A stretch of DNA of 64,000 nucleotides from positions 43,416,395 to 43,480,394 of the forward strand of contig NC_087062.1 of NCBI RefSeq assembly GCF_963678635.1. Reading direction: 5' to 3'. Under the pieces are notes generated by a model, which saw only the letters and a program-made list of their open reading frames with translations, was not told the origin of the DNA and made no database searches. Made by a program: the position numbers and the translations under genes. Each line of letters begins with the position of its first letter. Positions within the stretch are counted from its first letter, which is position 1. Of the stretch, positions 45,115-54,393 are shown piece after piece. The DNA comes from Symsagittifera roscoffensis (taxonomy: Eukaryota > Xenacoelomorpha > Acoela > Convolutidae).

Positions 45115-45516
45115 GTGACCTCAATAAGGTGCCCAAGTGGGGGCGTTGTTAAGGGTTTTCAGATAGCTTGTAACCTAGCCGGACCTCTAGGAGACTTGAC
45201 TGGAAGAGGTGACCAGCCGAGTGGGAAAGTGGTTCACAAGGACAGAACCGGACCACTAGGAGACTTGACTGGAAGAGGTGACCAGCCAAGTGGGAAGGTG
45301 GTGCTGGTGTCAAGTGCAGTGAACGTCAAGGGGACAACCAGCACGGGATCGCAACGACTAAAGCAAGAGATCGAAAGACAGAAAATGAACGAGGCATTAG
45401 GTTGCTCGCAGTCAATACCAGAGGCTGTAGCGGGGTCGACAAAAAGTGGAAAATGCAACACTGTAAAAATGGTGACGGGGAAGCCATACGGCATAACGAA
45501 GATCGAGCCAGAATAA
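45115..45516 (+). pseudogene. Short basic frame with 69-bp internal duplication (gag remnant?)
   Basis: 133 residues containing GPLGDLTGRGDQPSGKVV twice, 23 residues apart, from a 69-bp direct duplication (45181-45249 and 45250-45318). The rest is Lys/Gln/Ser-rich and runs into the protease in another frame. It lies where gag should end, but no capsid or CCHC motif is visible. It overlaps the protease frame by about 115 bases. Confidence 0.4.
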
Positions 45517-46559
45517 TGTCAATAATCACCGTGGGCGGCCATGAGGTAACGAGAAACTTGAGCGAACCCAGCGACCAGACAATAATGCACATTGATGAGT
45601 ACGCAGATTACTTGAGTAGTATAAGCCCACAAACGACTTCTAGAGCATTGAGGGCACTACTCACAAGAGGGGGTAGCAAGTCAGTCCGAGTTGATAACAA
45701 GTACACAGAAGCTTATGGTCTGCATGAGGTGATGCTAAATGTAGATGGGATCAACATCTATACGAAAACAATGATAACATGTGATGAAGATCTAGTAGGG
45801 CAGATCTACGTAGGAAGAGAGGAGTTGAAAGTGAGATCGATTGGACACTGCGCCATGCTTGAGGAAGATGCAATGCACATCGGGACAGAGGCAGATGTAT
45901 CAGCACATGTGCTCGACATAAGCGGCAAGAAGACTCAGTTACGTGGGTTACTTGATACGGGAGCGGTCTTGAGTGTTATACCAATCGAAACTTGGGAACG
46001 AATGGGCTTCAACAAAAATGATTTGATAGACTCGAGAATACGGTTGACAGCTGCAAGCAAAGGGGCGCTGCGGGTCCTGGGCAGAACGCCCATTATAGCC
46101 CTAAATCTGGGGGAACGCAACCTGTGGATGAGCTTTCTTGTGGTAGAAAACCTAGATGAGTCTGACCAATTCATTTTAGGCAGAGACTTCATCAGGAACT
46201 TCGATGTAACGATTGATCTAAACAACGCAATGTTCAGGATACGGAACCCGGATAGGAGGTACGCAATTAAACCGGTTAATTTAATAATTGCGAATGAGAA
46301 CAAAGCACCGGTATTCTTGAGTAGGAGAGTGAGACTAAAGGCGAACGAAGCGGCGATCGTAAGCTTGCGAATGAAAAATTACAATGAACTAAGTGACAAC
46401 AAGCAGGTATGCATAGTCCCAAATCCAAATAGTCAAAGTGCTGCTGTTTTAGGAAGATCCTTCTCGATAACGAAGAGCGGTCTCTGCGTCAGTGTCTTGT
46501 TGAATACACTTGACATACCAATCACGATACAGAGGGGGAGGAAGCTGGGATATGCTTAA
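45402..46559 (+). CDS. Retroviral-type aspartic protease region, uninterrupted
   Basis: A 385-residue open frame. The core GLLDTGAVLSVIPIETWERM has the D-T-G catalytic site, IALNLGERNLWMSFLVVEN the flap side, and FILGRDFIRNFDVTIDLNNA the closing block. It acts by cleaving the retroelement polyprotein. The C-terminal part (KQVCIVPNPNSQSAAVLGRS) is collinear with the first residues of pol at the right edge of the window. The true N-terminus is unclear: the frame is probably reached by frameshift from the preceding one. It ends with TAA at 46557 before RT, so fusion to RT has been lost or never existed. Confidence 0.8.
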   Translation: MLAVNTRGCSGVDKKWKMQHCKNGDGEAIRHNEDRARIMSIITVGGHEVTRNLSEPSDQTIMHIDEYADYLSSISPQTTSRALRALLTRGGSKSVRVDNKYTEAYGLHEVMLNVDGINIYTKTMITCDEDLVGQIYVGREELKVRSIGHCAMLEEDAMHIGTEADVSAHVLDISGKKTQLRGLLDTGAVLSVIPIETWERMGFNKNDLIDSRIRLTAASKGALRVLGRTPIIALNLGERNLWMSFLVVENLDESDQFILGRDFIRNFDVTIDLNNAMFRIRNPDRRYAIKPVNLIIANENKAPVFLSRRVRLKANEAAIVSLRMKNYNELSDNKQVCIVPNPNSQSAAVLGRSFSITKSGLCVSVLLNTLDIPITIQRGRKLGYA

Positions 46560-46580
46560 CCAGTAAAAACTCGATATGAA

Positions 46581-47690
46581 ATGACTGAAAACCAAAAACA
46601 AAATGAAGTTGTTGATTGTCCCAATCATAGGGACAAAATTTGTATCTTGAGACGATTGAGGAAAATAAAAGGTTCATCAGGTCTTGTGAAATCAATTAAG
46701 TCAGAGACAGACGATGGGCTATCGAGCTGTTCGAATTTTCCGGAACGGCCCACACTAGATGAAATGCAGAGTGACAAACCGGTCCTACCGGAAATTGAAC
46801 ATTTGAGGGGCAAACTGACAGATGAACAGCTCGAAGCCATCAAGGACGTACTAGAGCGGAACGAGGAAGTTTTTTGAAGACATAAGGCAGACATCGGGTG
46901 TTGTAATTTTGTTGAGCATGAAATAGAACTTGAGGAAAACGCAATACCGCACAGGGAGGGGGCGAGGCGCATGACCCCACACAAATCGGATGCGTGTAGA
47001 AAGGAGATTGAAACGCTACTAGAGTATGACATGATAGAACCATCCAAATCACCCTGGGCGTTTGGAGTAGTGATGGCCAAAAAGAAAGGCGACCAGTTGA
47101 GGTTTTGTTGTGACTTTCGATACCTGAACTCCGTCACGGTGAAGGATGCCTTTCCCATACCTAGGATTGATGAGAGCCTCTCGAAGTTAGGTGATGCAAA
47201 AATTTTAACGACTCTTGATTTAGGCTCGGCTTTTTGGCAGGTACCGCTGAGGAAGCAGGACAGGGACAAGACAGGGTTTGCCTGCGAGTTGGGTCTGTTT
47301 CAATAGAAACGGATGCCGTTTGGACTTTGCAATGCCACAGCCACGTTTCAGCGGTTGATGGCACACGCGCTGATAGGCGTGACGAAGAAATACGGCAATC
47401 TGGTAATGTGCTATGTGGATGACGTGGTAATAGCAACACCCACACTAGAGGACCACATTGAGAGACTTGACGAAGTATTTGCGTGTATGAGGAGGTCGGG
47501 GCTGAAGTGCAAACATCAAAGTGTGAGATACTCAAGGACTCGATAAAATACTTGGGCAGGATGGTGGACAAACACGGCATCAGACCAGATCCAGACGCGG
47601 TAGAGGCAGTTCTAACTTGGAAATCGCCGAAAACGGAACACCAATTGATGAGCTTTCTGGGTTTTGCAAATTACCTATATAAAAGCTTTT
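46581..47690 (+). pseudogene. Reverse transcriptase of truncated sister element
   Basis: Collinear with RT of the 58.3-64 kb pol. It reads SETDDGLSSCSNFPERPT, MTPHKSDACRKEIETLLEYD, FCCDFRYLN, TTLDLGSAFWQVPL (first Asp), MPFGLCNATATFQRLM, CYVDDVVIA (catalytic pair) and YLGRMVDKHGIRPDPDAVEA. Lesions are TGA at 46875, TAG replacing a Trp codon at 47305-47307 and a frame change near 47514. Homology stops at LGFANY, where unrelated sequence begins. Confidence 0.88.
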
Positions 47691-47930
47691 TGTTGTTCGG
47701 AAAAGCTCGGATATCCAAAAATTTGGGGGTCTACAGTTTGATCGAAAATGGATGATTTTCGACAAAATTGGGTGTTTTTTGGATCTAATTGAGGAGATAA
47801 GTAATATATAATAAGGATAATAATCTATTAATAGTCGTTAATGAATAGTACTATACCCTCCTTTGCACCAAAATATCCGAATTAAGACCCTTAACTCGGA
47901 AATTTGTAGAATGTTACATAAAAACGTCTA
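47676..47930. other. Unassigned stretch between two elements, with inverted repeat
   Basis: No gene. ATGTTACATA (47911-47920) and TATGTAACAT (47929-47938) form a perfect 10-bp inverted repeat around an 8-base spacer. Because LTRs of this family end TGTTACA, this may be the end of one LTR facing the start of the reversed one. Confidence 0.5.
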
Positions 47931-49526
47931 TGTAACATTCGCCCAAATATCACACAGCGACGGAGCGTAGAAAAAGTACCTATTAACGACTGGCAGGCGT
48001 CAGTTACCTTAATTCTACTCGTTTTTCACCGTCTCGACCTTGCCAGTTGATTTTCTGGTCTGTCTAGGGCAAAGTAAAAAGTTACCATTTTTAGGCCATC
48101 AGTCAAACGACTTTTAATCAGCTTTCGTTTACATGCGAACACAACCACATAGCTGAGTCTCGGATCCTCAGACTACGTGATGGTCATTAAAAACACGGCT
48201 CGAACAACCTATTTTTATATGTTTTTGTGTGACAGTTTTATATTAAATCCATTGGAGATGGATTGACCCTTTCCTTTTTCTATCTACTCATGTCCTGAAA
48301 TATCAAATAATATCGGTGTTTAATTAAGATCTAGGACATTACAGCAGCTGTTAAAGTTAGTTTATACAGTCCCTTCACATAGACAGTCTCTGGGGGACCA
48401 AGCCTCCGCTCCCGTGATTTTCTTGAGATAACACTCTTATCTCTTATATTTCGTGTCCCGGGAGGGTTCCGTGGTATTTCTCTTCCCCCCACTGAAGCCT
48501 CCGTCTCCACAAATATCTGTCGCTAAGGTCCTTGTCGTGTGTTATTGCCACGATAAGAGGCTCCGTGTTTTTCTGTCTCTGATACAACTGTTCTTCACAA
48601 TCTATATCGTGGTTCTGATTTTCGTCTTTTCTATTCAAAATGGCCGTCTTTTTTCTATTTCTCAGAAATGTTCTTCTTCCGATCGAAATTTTAAAAATAA
48701 AAATTCTAGAACATTCTGACCCTCCGTCGCAACACTTTTCTGTTCATAAGGCCTTTAGTCACTCTTTTTTCTGTCGCGGGAAGGCTGTGCTGTGTCATCC
48801 GGCAGAATGGCACATACTCCCCGGACAAGTCTCCATCAATGTCCCTATTGATCGCACAACACCGGGTTATCGTCAAGTAGGTATCCATTTTTCTGTAACC
48901 AATCTTACAAATTGCATAAGAAAATGAAATTTATCTACTCCACTTCAACTCACTACGTGTTCACAAATGGCATCGTACTACATCTCACTGCCTTTCAACA
49001 TTTTCACAAAATTTGCACCATGAGGAGTGTCCTAGATAAAATTTCTTTTCTGACTACTTACGTCGTCTTGTTATAAAACTTCTTTTCGCTCTTTGTGATT
49101 AAAAAGTGGGACGTGGCACGGCCACGCACCCGTTAAAATTAACTCAACTTCACTCACCAAGTATAATTAGTCATTTATGCGGTCCTTTCAATATTAAAAC
49201 TAAGAAACTCTGTGGCTAGGAAAGTTATTGAGTTACCCACCCTTCTCGAGCGAGTTTACTCAAACTTACCATGTCGCCACACAGTGAATTTGTGTCTTAC
49301 ACAGGTTAAAAACTTCAGTCGGGAATAAATAGGTAAATATACTCACCCTTGTTCCTTATATACATACATAGATAGTAGTAACTAAAATCAACAATTTCAA
49401 CAATTTTAACAATTGCAACATTTTCAAAGTTTGGTCTGACCAAACTAGATCAAAACAAAAAGTTTAACAAGTTCAATAATCAAAACTTGGTTGATCTGTT
49501 CAAGTTTTTACACACAAAGACAATCA
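47931..49526 (-). repeat. Probable 3' LTR of the minus-strand element
   Basis: Left edge TGTAACATTCGCC, i.e. an LTR ending ...TGTTACA on the minus strand, the same terminus as repeats A and B. Internal similarity to reversed repeat B is seen near 48186-48260. The right edge is placed at CAATCA (49526) next to a pyrimidine tract that is the polypurine tract of the minus strand. Length about 1.6 kb. A copy of the element's CTCCCCGGACA motif lies at 48817. Small plus frames here have no motif. The right edge is the least certain point. Confidence 0.55.
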
Positions 49527-49555
49527 AGTTTTTTTCTCCTTCTCTTCCCTTCTTC
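49527..49555 (-). other. Polypurine tract of minus-strand element
   Basis: On the minus strand this is GAAGAAGGGAAGAGAAGGAG followed by A7. It lies 9 bases beyond the stop codon of the last coding frame and just before the proposed LTR, the normal place for the plus-strand primer. Confidence 0.6.
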
Positions 49556-49563
49556 GGTCATCT

Positions 49564-50004
49564 TCATTCCATCATTTCTCCATCCTGATGTTCAGCGTCA
49601 CTGTCTTCCAGAACTTTCTCTAACATGTCCAGAGAGTTGCGGGACGTGCCCCAACCCTCCTGTTCCAACAGCCTCGGTTTGCAACAAGGTAGTAAGTCCA
49701 CATTCACCTTCTGCTCCCGGTTCCTGCAAAAGCTGTTGTGAAGACATAGGCTCACGTTTCGTTCTAGGTCAGCTCTTAAGACCTCTTTCTTCTCATCTTC
49801 AGTAACACAAGGCGTTCCAGCTACCCGCTTCACCGCTGTGGTGACCGCGTTTCTGTGCGTCAAGAATGCTCGTTTATAGGCTCCTGGTCCTATATCTAGC
49901 TGGAAAGATTGATAGGCTTCCGTATTCCTTGACATGTGACGCTTCGCGCGTTCATACATCCAAGATGTCATCACTGCACGGAACCAAGGCATCAATCTTT
50001 GCCT
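49564..50004 (-). CDS. C-terminal part of the giant downstream ORF, after an in-frame TGA
   Basis: 146 codons in exactly the same frame as 50005-54393, directly following its TGA. It begins RQRLMPWFRAVMTSWMYERA and ends in an acidic tail. It is hydrophilic with several Cys (CLHNSFC, CCKP) but no C-x2-C-x4-H-x4-C knuckle. Continuity of frame and composition shows that it belongs to the same protein as the upstream frame. It is either read through from the TGA or lost by a CGA-to-TGA change. Function unknown. Confidence 0.7.
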   Translation of the reverse strand, partial: RQRLMPWFRAVMTSWMYERAKRHMSRNTEAYQSFQLDIGPGAYKRAFLTHRNAVTTAVKRVAGTPCVTEDEKKEVLRADLERNVSLCLHNSFCRNREQKVNVDLLPCCKPRLLEQEGWGTSRNSLDMLEKVLEDSDAEHQDGEMME

Positions 50005-53000
50005 TCACCATATTCTTTCAATGACTTTAGGTATCCTCAGAACCTTGCAGGTGGTTCTGAAAAGATCCAATTCACGACTCATTTTAACGTTGCTCAACTG
50101 TTCAGGAGTCGGCACGGCCGTCTCCTGCCCACTTGTGTCCGCGTTAGCCTCCAACCATCTCACTGCTAGCATGGCGCTAACCACCACGATTGACACTTGT
50201 TGATTCTGATCGGGCAACCCCGTGGAGTACAACTCCTCCACGTCCCATACTAGGATCAGATTCCCGCGTTTGGGATACCACAACGTCTGCGCCAAGCAGT
50301 GGCAAGGATACTCCCCATGGGTTCTCACTATGTTCCTTCGGGTCCGATACCCTGAGGCTCCCAGCAACGGTTCCACTTCCATCAGAATTCTATGTAAATC
50401 GTCTTTCTCTTCTATGGTGGGGAATTCAGTAGGTAACGCTCCACTCGCTTTCTGTTTCTGGAACTCACTCACGTTACCTTCGTTCAGTCTCATGAACTCT
50501 TCACCCACAACGTCTTGCAACTCGCTTTCGGATCTCTTCGGGACTGCCCGAAAGATCTTTGCCAACAAGTCATATGACCTTTCTGACATTCTGGCCAACC
50601 TCACGCATTTTGGCACAGAGAAAAGTTGATCAACCAACACTTGTTGCGTCCTCGCATCCATCACTACCATGTGCGTAGGATACTTGCTATTACAATATGG
50701 CGCGGAGCTTGAACCCACCATATACTTTGAACCAGTAGGTCTGTGATAGGCTTCACTATCCTTCAGATTCATTTCATTTTCTAGGGCTTCTCGCCAGCCT
50801 CCAATCTTTTGCTCTGTCTGTAATGCTCCAGGGAATATTTCCACGCTGAGGGACGTCACTAGCTCATGGGCACGCTCCAAGCGCTCGAGCGATTCTATCG
50901 AACTCGTCATGCTGCAAAATCCCAAGGCTGTGATCAGGTTTACGTCCGTCACCCCATGGCAGTCTGCGACCAACTCCATGGCACTCTTATCTGACATGCT
51001 CAATCTTCCGTATAATCGTGCCAGTTGTCGATGCTGCTCGCTCAGCGTAATCAGGAAGTGTCCCATGTTACAAACATGTCCTTCCATCCCACTGTGTTGA
51101 GCCAAGCATGTGCCTTGCTTCAACCAATTACTCGATGTACCTTCCTCGGACAGCTCCGTGGACGGGTTGCTCTTATTCTTCGTCAATCTCATGGCCAGCA
51201 GGTGTTGTATCATGGCCAGATCATGTAGACTCGCATCATCATCCCGGTCTAACATGATATCCGCGGTCATGTCCCAGATTAAGCCTGCGTTAGGATGGGG
51301 ACACCAGGAAGGTTTCATGAGTTCCCACATCACTACTAGACTGGTTTTCAAGGGACCGTCCCAAGAACCACAATCAAAACTCACTTGCCCTTTTAGCTCG
51401 GGAATCGAGGGTTCGATTACTCGTTCTTCCAAAATAATTCCAAGCTTGGGTTGTTCCACCATCAACATTCCAATTTCCTTAATCCGTTCAACCCAGAAGT
51501 TGAGCACTGTGACTTGCTCGTAGTCGAAGTATGCTTCCCTGGCTTCTTCGTTCACGAAGGGATTATACGCCATCCCTGGTACGCCAGACACGTATTGGAA
51601 CGACTTCAGTTTCCCTAGTGTTGCAAACTCCTTTTGTCCTCTGGCCGCTTCAATCAAGTCTCTGCTCACTCTCAATTCTTTGTTGGAGTATCTTCTCACC
51701 TCTTCCAACTTGCGATAGCTTTCCATATCATTCGACTCCTTGCTTGGCACGGTCAATGGCATGTCCTGATATAGCTCTAGGAGTGCCCTAAGGAAGTTCC
51801 TTTCGCAATCAACTCCCTTTTGCCGAATGATCTTTATACATTCTCCCAACACAGGAGTGGGGATACGATCCACCACGAACCTGACAAAGCAAAGGGCATC
51901 CTTACGCTTAGCCCATGCTATCGCTGAATCGTCTTTCGAAATCAATGCTCGTAGAGCTTCCATCAACTCTAGCTCCTGTTCTCGTGATTTCGAGTCATTA
52001 CTGGCTTCATACTCCGCCTTTTTGATGCCCATCAAGCACCAAGCCAACCGTACTTGCAGATCAGTTCTCACGCAAGGATGAGCCAGGTATGCTGCTACCG
52101 TCGCAGGTGCATTCATCGTCTCATCGAAGTATTTCTGGAGGGCCGCCCTCCAAGAAACCTCTAGCAGTTTTTCCAATCCAATTTCGTTCGCTTCTGATGA
52201 CATTACTGTGCCATACTCTTTTCGATTGAAGTTAGAGTTCTCCGTAAGCCCTTTCAAATATTCTTGCATGGCTCGCTTCTCGCTCCAAGCCATCAGGTGC
52301 CCTCTTGCGGAGTTCCTCGCTTTCAACATCTCCATGAAGTTTACTCGGCTCCAGATTGCTCCTGTCTTGCCTTCCAACTCCATTTGATATCTTTCCCATT
52401 CTTCTTCTGGTAATGTGCTGAGGAACGATATCTTCATTGACTCTTCGATTTTCCTCCTCCTTGGTGATTCATAGAGCAGTTTCTGCGGATCCCTGCTTCG
52501 GCACTCTCTAGCCTGGCTTATTGGGTCTATCGGAGATAGATCGGCCGACGCCTCCTTTGTAGGAGACATGAAGGACGATGGTGCCATTAACAATAAACTC
52601 CCATCGACTTCCCCATCGTCATCTTCACTGAACCGGTACTCTAGCAAGTCCCTTTCCAACGCTCCTAGATCGGTCTCTCCCGGTTTCTCCGTCTTACTTC
52701 CGGTCCCATCATCGTTATCGTCCTGATCCATCACTTCATCGTCGTCCGCATCAGGTTTCGGCCTAGGTCCCGAGGGTCCTTGTCGCGCGTCTGTGCCCGA
52801 ATCCGGCCGAGCCGGTACGGCCATGTCTCCTGCATGATAAAACAATTCATCATCGACCAGGAATTCTACCAACTCCTCGCCATGTGGGGCCAGGTCCTCT
52901 ATCGTTATATATGAGCCTCCTCTGCTCTCCCTTGCCACCTCCAGCATCACCACTTTCGCTTCTCCTGACCACTTCAGTCTCGATAAGTCATCCGCGGGAG

Positions 53001-54393
53001 AATATACTTCGTTCCACGTTTCAGCCGAGACCTCTGGTCTCCTGGAGGGTAGTGCTTTGATCTTTTTCCTGCTCCAGGCATCGGGGAATGAGAAATCGAA
53101 CGTATGCGCGGCAGCAACGTTCCAGCTGATGAAGCGCGGCTCCATCCCTCCACTCCACTTCAGCATTCTCTTCTCTGCGTCACGAGCTGCTCCGATACGA
53201 GGGGCAGTGATGGGAGATGTGACTCCCAACAACATCCTCCTTATCGGTGGATATCGATGGCATTGGTCCGGCAGCGGCCTGGACCCAGGAAGCCATGTTT
53301 GTTGATTCTCTTTCGCATGGGCATAGGCTCCCGGCAATTGAGGTACTCGCACAGCCTCTCCTGTATCTTTCACCACTGGTCTCAAATTCCAGAATTTTGG
53401 GTTAAACTGGATGTGGGACAGATCCTCACGGCCCATTCTGCATTTGAAGTGGTTGTTGAAGTCCATCAACACCCAGCCTGGCTCTGCTATTCTTCCGAAC
53501 AGCCTATCGTCGCTAGCCAGCTTCCTCAGTTCACTCTGTTCTACCCAATTCAGCACGGAACAATCCACTACTGAGACCAGGTTAACGTACAACACTGAAT
53601 TCCTGTACGCTTTAACTTGCACATCCGGGAACGCAAAAGACATCACCGGTCCATACACCACTGTGACGAATTCCCTCAGTCCGTGGACCAGAGCCAACGG
53701 ATCAATCCGCATCATGACAGCTAAGTCTGTTAGTAAGGGCATGCCACAATACTGTTTACATTCGCCTGCGTTCGTCGCCACCTTGTCCTCTCCTGTGACG
53801 CTTCTGTTCTGTTGCAAGAGGTATTGAAGCAGGAGAGTTCTCCAGTCTTTCATCTTCTTGAGCGAGGCGGTTTCCAACTGTGCATTGAACTCACGACTGG
53901 GTCCCTGTAGTTGTTCAGGGTAACGTAATAGCACAAGCAAATCTCCCAGTCGACCATAGGTCATGGCAATCAGAGTCAGGAGTCCGTCCAATCTCAAATC
54001 TGCCAACGCTTGGGTAAAGAGGTTTGCCGGTCCTTTCACAAAGTTTTCATGACCAAATGTCACGTATAAGGCTAGCACCAGGCCAATCGACAACTTCCTG
54101 ATGTCTTTGACGAAGCTCGCGATCAGGTTCCTAGATGCCTTCGGATAGCACGTCGATAGGAAAGATGGCGTCCATCCCACTCCCATTCCACCCAAGATAG
54201 CATCTGATCGTTCATACTGTGCCTTCGTGGCCAGCACGTCAGCTTGGAACTTGTCCAACGACATCGTGTTTACGTCTTGCATCAGTTTCAACATCTTGCC
54301 TCCAGCCAACTCCCGGGCATTAAGTAGATTCTTCAGATACGCGTGTATCTCTTTAATTATTGCCGGCGCATGCTCAAACGCGTCCTCACCCAA
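50005..54393 (-). CDS. Giant downstream ORF, middle part, unknown function
   Basis: 1,462 codons without a stop. Its first codon in the open frame is TTG, not ATG, and the frame begins exactly where a 7-bp duplication breaks the upstream ORF, so it is a continuation and not a separate gene. It is a soluble-looking protein: an alpha-rich first 400 residues (SFVKDIRKLSIGLVLALYVT, LLTLIAMTYGRLGDLLVLLR), an acidic linker at about residues 545-590 (DADDDEVMDQDDNDDGTGS) and a long helical remainder. I see no signal peptide, confident membrane helix or known enzyme motif. Being downstream of the SGNH domain it may be a structural or host-interaction module. I do not recognise it. Confidence 0.7.
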   Translation of the reverse strand: MGEDAFEHAPAIIKEIHAYLKNLLNARELAGGKMLKLMQDVNTMSLDKFQADVLATKAQYERSDAILGGMGVGWTPSFLSTCYPKASRNLIASFVKDIRKLSIGLVLALYVTFGHENFVKGPANLFTQALADLRLDGLLTLIAMTYGRLGDLLVLLRYPEQLQGPSREFNAQLETASLKKMKDWRTLLLQYLLQQNRSVTGEDKVATNAGECKQYCGMPLLTDLAVMMRIDPLALVHGLREFVTVVYGPVMSFAFPDVQVKAYRNSVLYVNLVSVVDCSVLNWVEQSELRKLASDDRLFGRIAEPGWVLMDFNNHFKCRMGREDLSHIQFNPKFWNLRPVVKDTGEAVRVPQLPGAYAHAKENQQTWLPGSRPLPDQCHRYPPIRRMLLGVTSPITAPRIGAARDAEKRMLKWSGGMEPRFISWNVAAAHTFDFSFPDAWSRKKIKALPSRRPEVSAETWNEVYSPADDLSRLKWSGEAKVVMLEVARESRGGSYITIEDLAPHGEELVEFLVDDELFYHAGDMAVPARPDSGTDARQGPSGPRPKPDADDDEVMDQDDNDDGTGSKTEKPGETDLGALERDLLEYRFSEDDDGEVDGSLLLMAPSSFMSPTKEASADLSPIDPISQARECRSRDPQKLLYESPRRRKIEESMKISFLSTLPEEEWERYQMELEGKTGAIWSRVNFMEMLKARNSARGHLMAWSEKRAMQEYLKGLTENSNFNRKEYGTVMSSEANEIGLEKLLEVSWRAALQKYFDETMNAPATVAAYLAHPCVRTDLQVRLAWCLMGIKKAEYEASNDSKSREQELELMEALRALISKDDSAIAWAKRKDALCFVRFVVDRIPTPVLGECIKIIRQKGVDCERNFLRALLELYQDMPLTVPSKESNDMESYRKLEEVRRYSNKELRVSRDLIEAARGQKEFATLGKLKSFQYVSGVPGMAYNPFVNEEAREAYFDYEQVTVLNFWVERIKEIGMLMVEQPKLGIILEERVIEPSIPELKGQVSFDCGSWDGPLKTSLVVMWELMKPSWCPHPNAGLIWDMTADIMLDRDDDASLHDLAMIQHLLAMRLTKNKSNPSTELSEEGTSSNWLKQGTCLAQHSGMEGHVCNMGHFLITLSEQHRQLARLYGRLSMSDKSAMELVADCHGVTDVNLITALGFCSMTSSIESLERLERAHELVTSLSVEIFPGALQTEQKIGGWREALENEMNLKDSEAYHRPTGSKYMVGSSSAPYCNSKYPTHMVVMDARTQQVLVDQLFSVPKCVRLARMSERSYDLLAKIFRAVPKRSESELQDVVGEEFMRLNEGNVSEFQKQKASGALPTEFPTIEEKDDLHRILMEVEPLLGASGYRTRRNIVRTHGEYPCHCLAQTLWYPKRGNLILVWDVEELYSTGLPDQNQQVSIVVVSAMLAVRWLEANADTSGQETAVPTPEQLSNVKMSRELDLFRTTCKVLRIPKVIERIW

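Larger units (their letters stand above)
44703..47690 (+). mobile_element. Truncated LTR retroelement, sister of the 47.9-64 kb element
   Basis: The order is leader, short basic frame, aspartic protease, RT, with sudden loss of homology at about 47676 inside the RT/RNase H connection. The protein is roughly 80-85% identical to the minus-strand pol wherever both exist. It lacks RNase H, integrase, the macro-like domain and the giant downstream ORF. Confidence 0.85.

Noticed and set aside
50005-50007. TGA as a selenocysteine codon
   Set aside because: No SECIS-like structure was noticed downstream, and an Arg codon mutation explains it more simply.
54391-54393. 54393 as a true translation start for the 1,462-codon frame
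   Set aside because: The codon is TTG, and the frame is joined to the upstream ORF by a 7-bp duplication.
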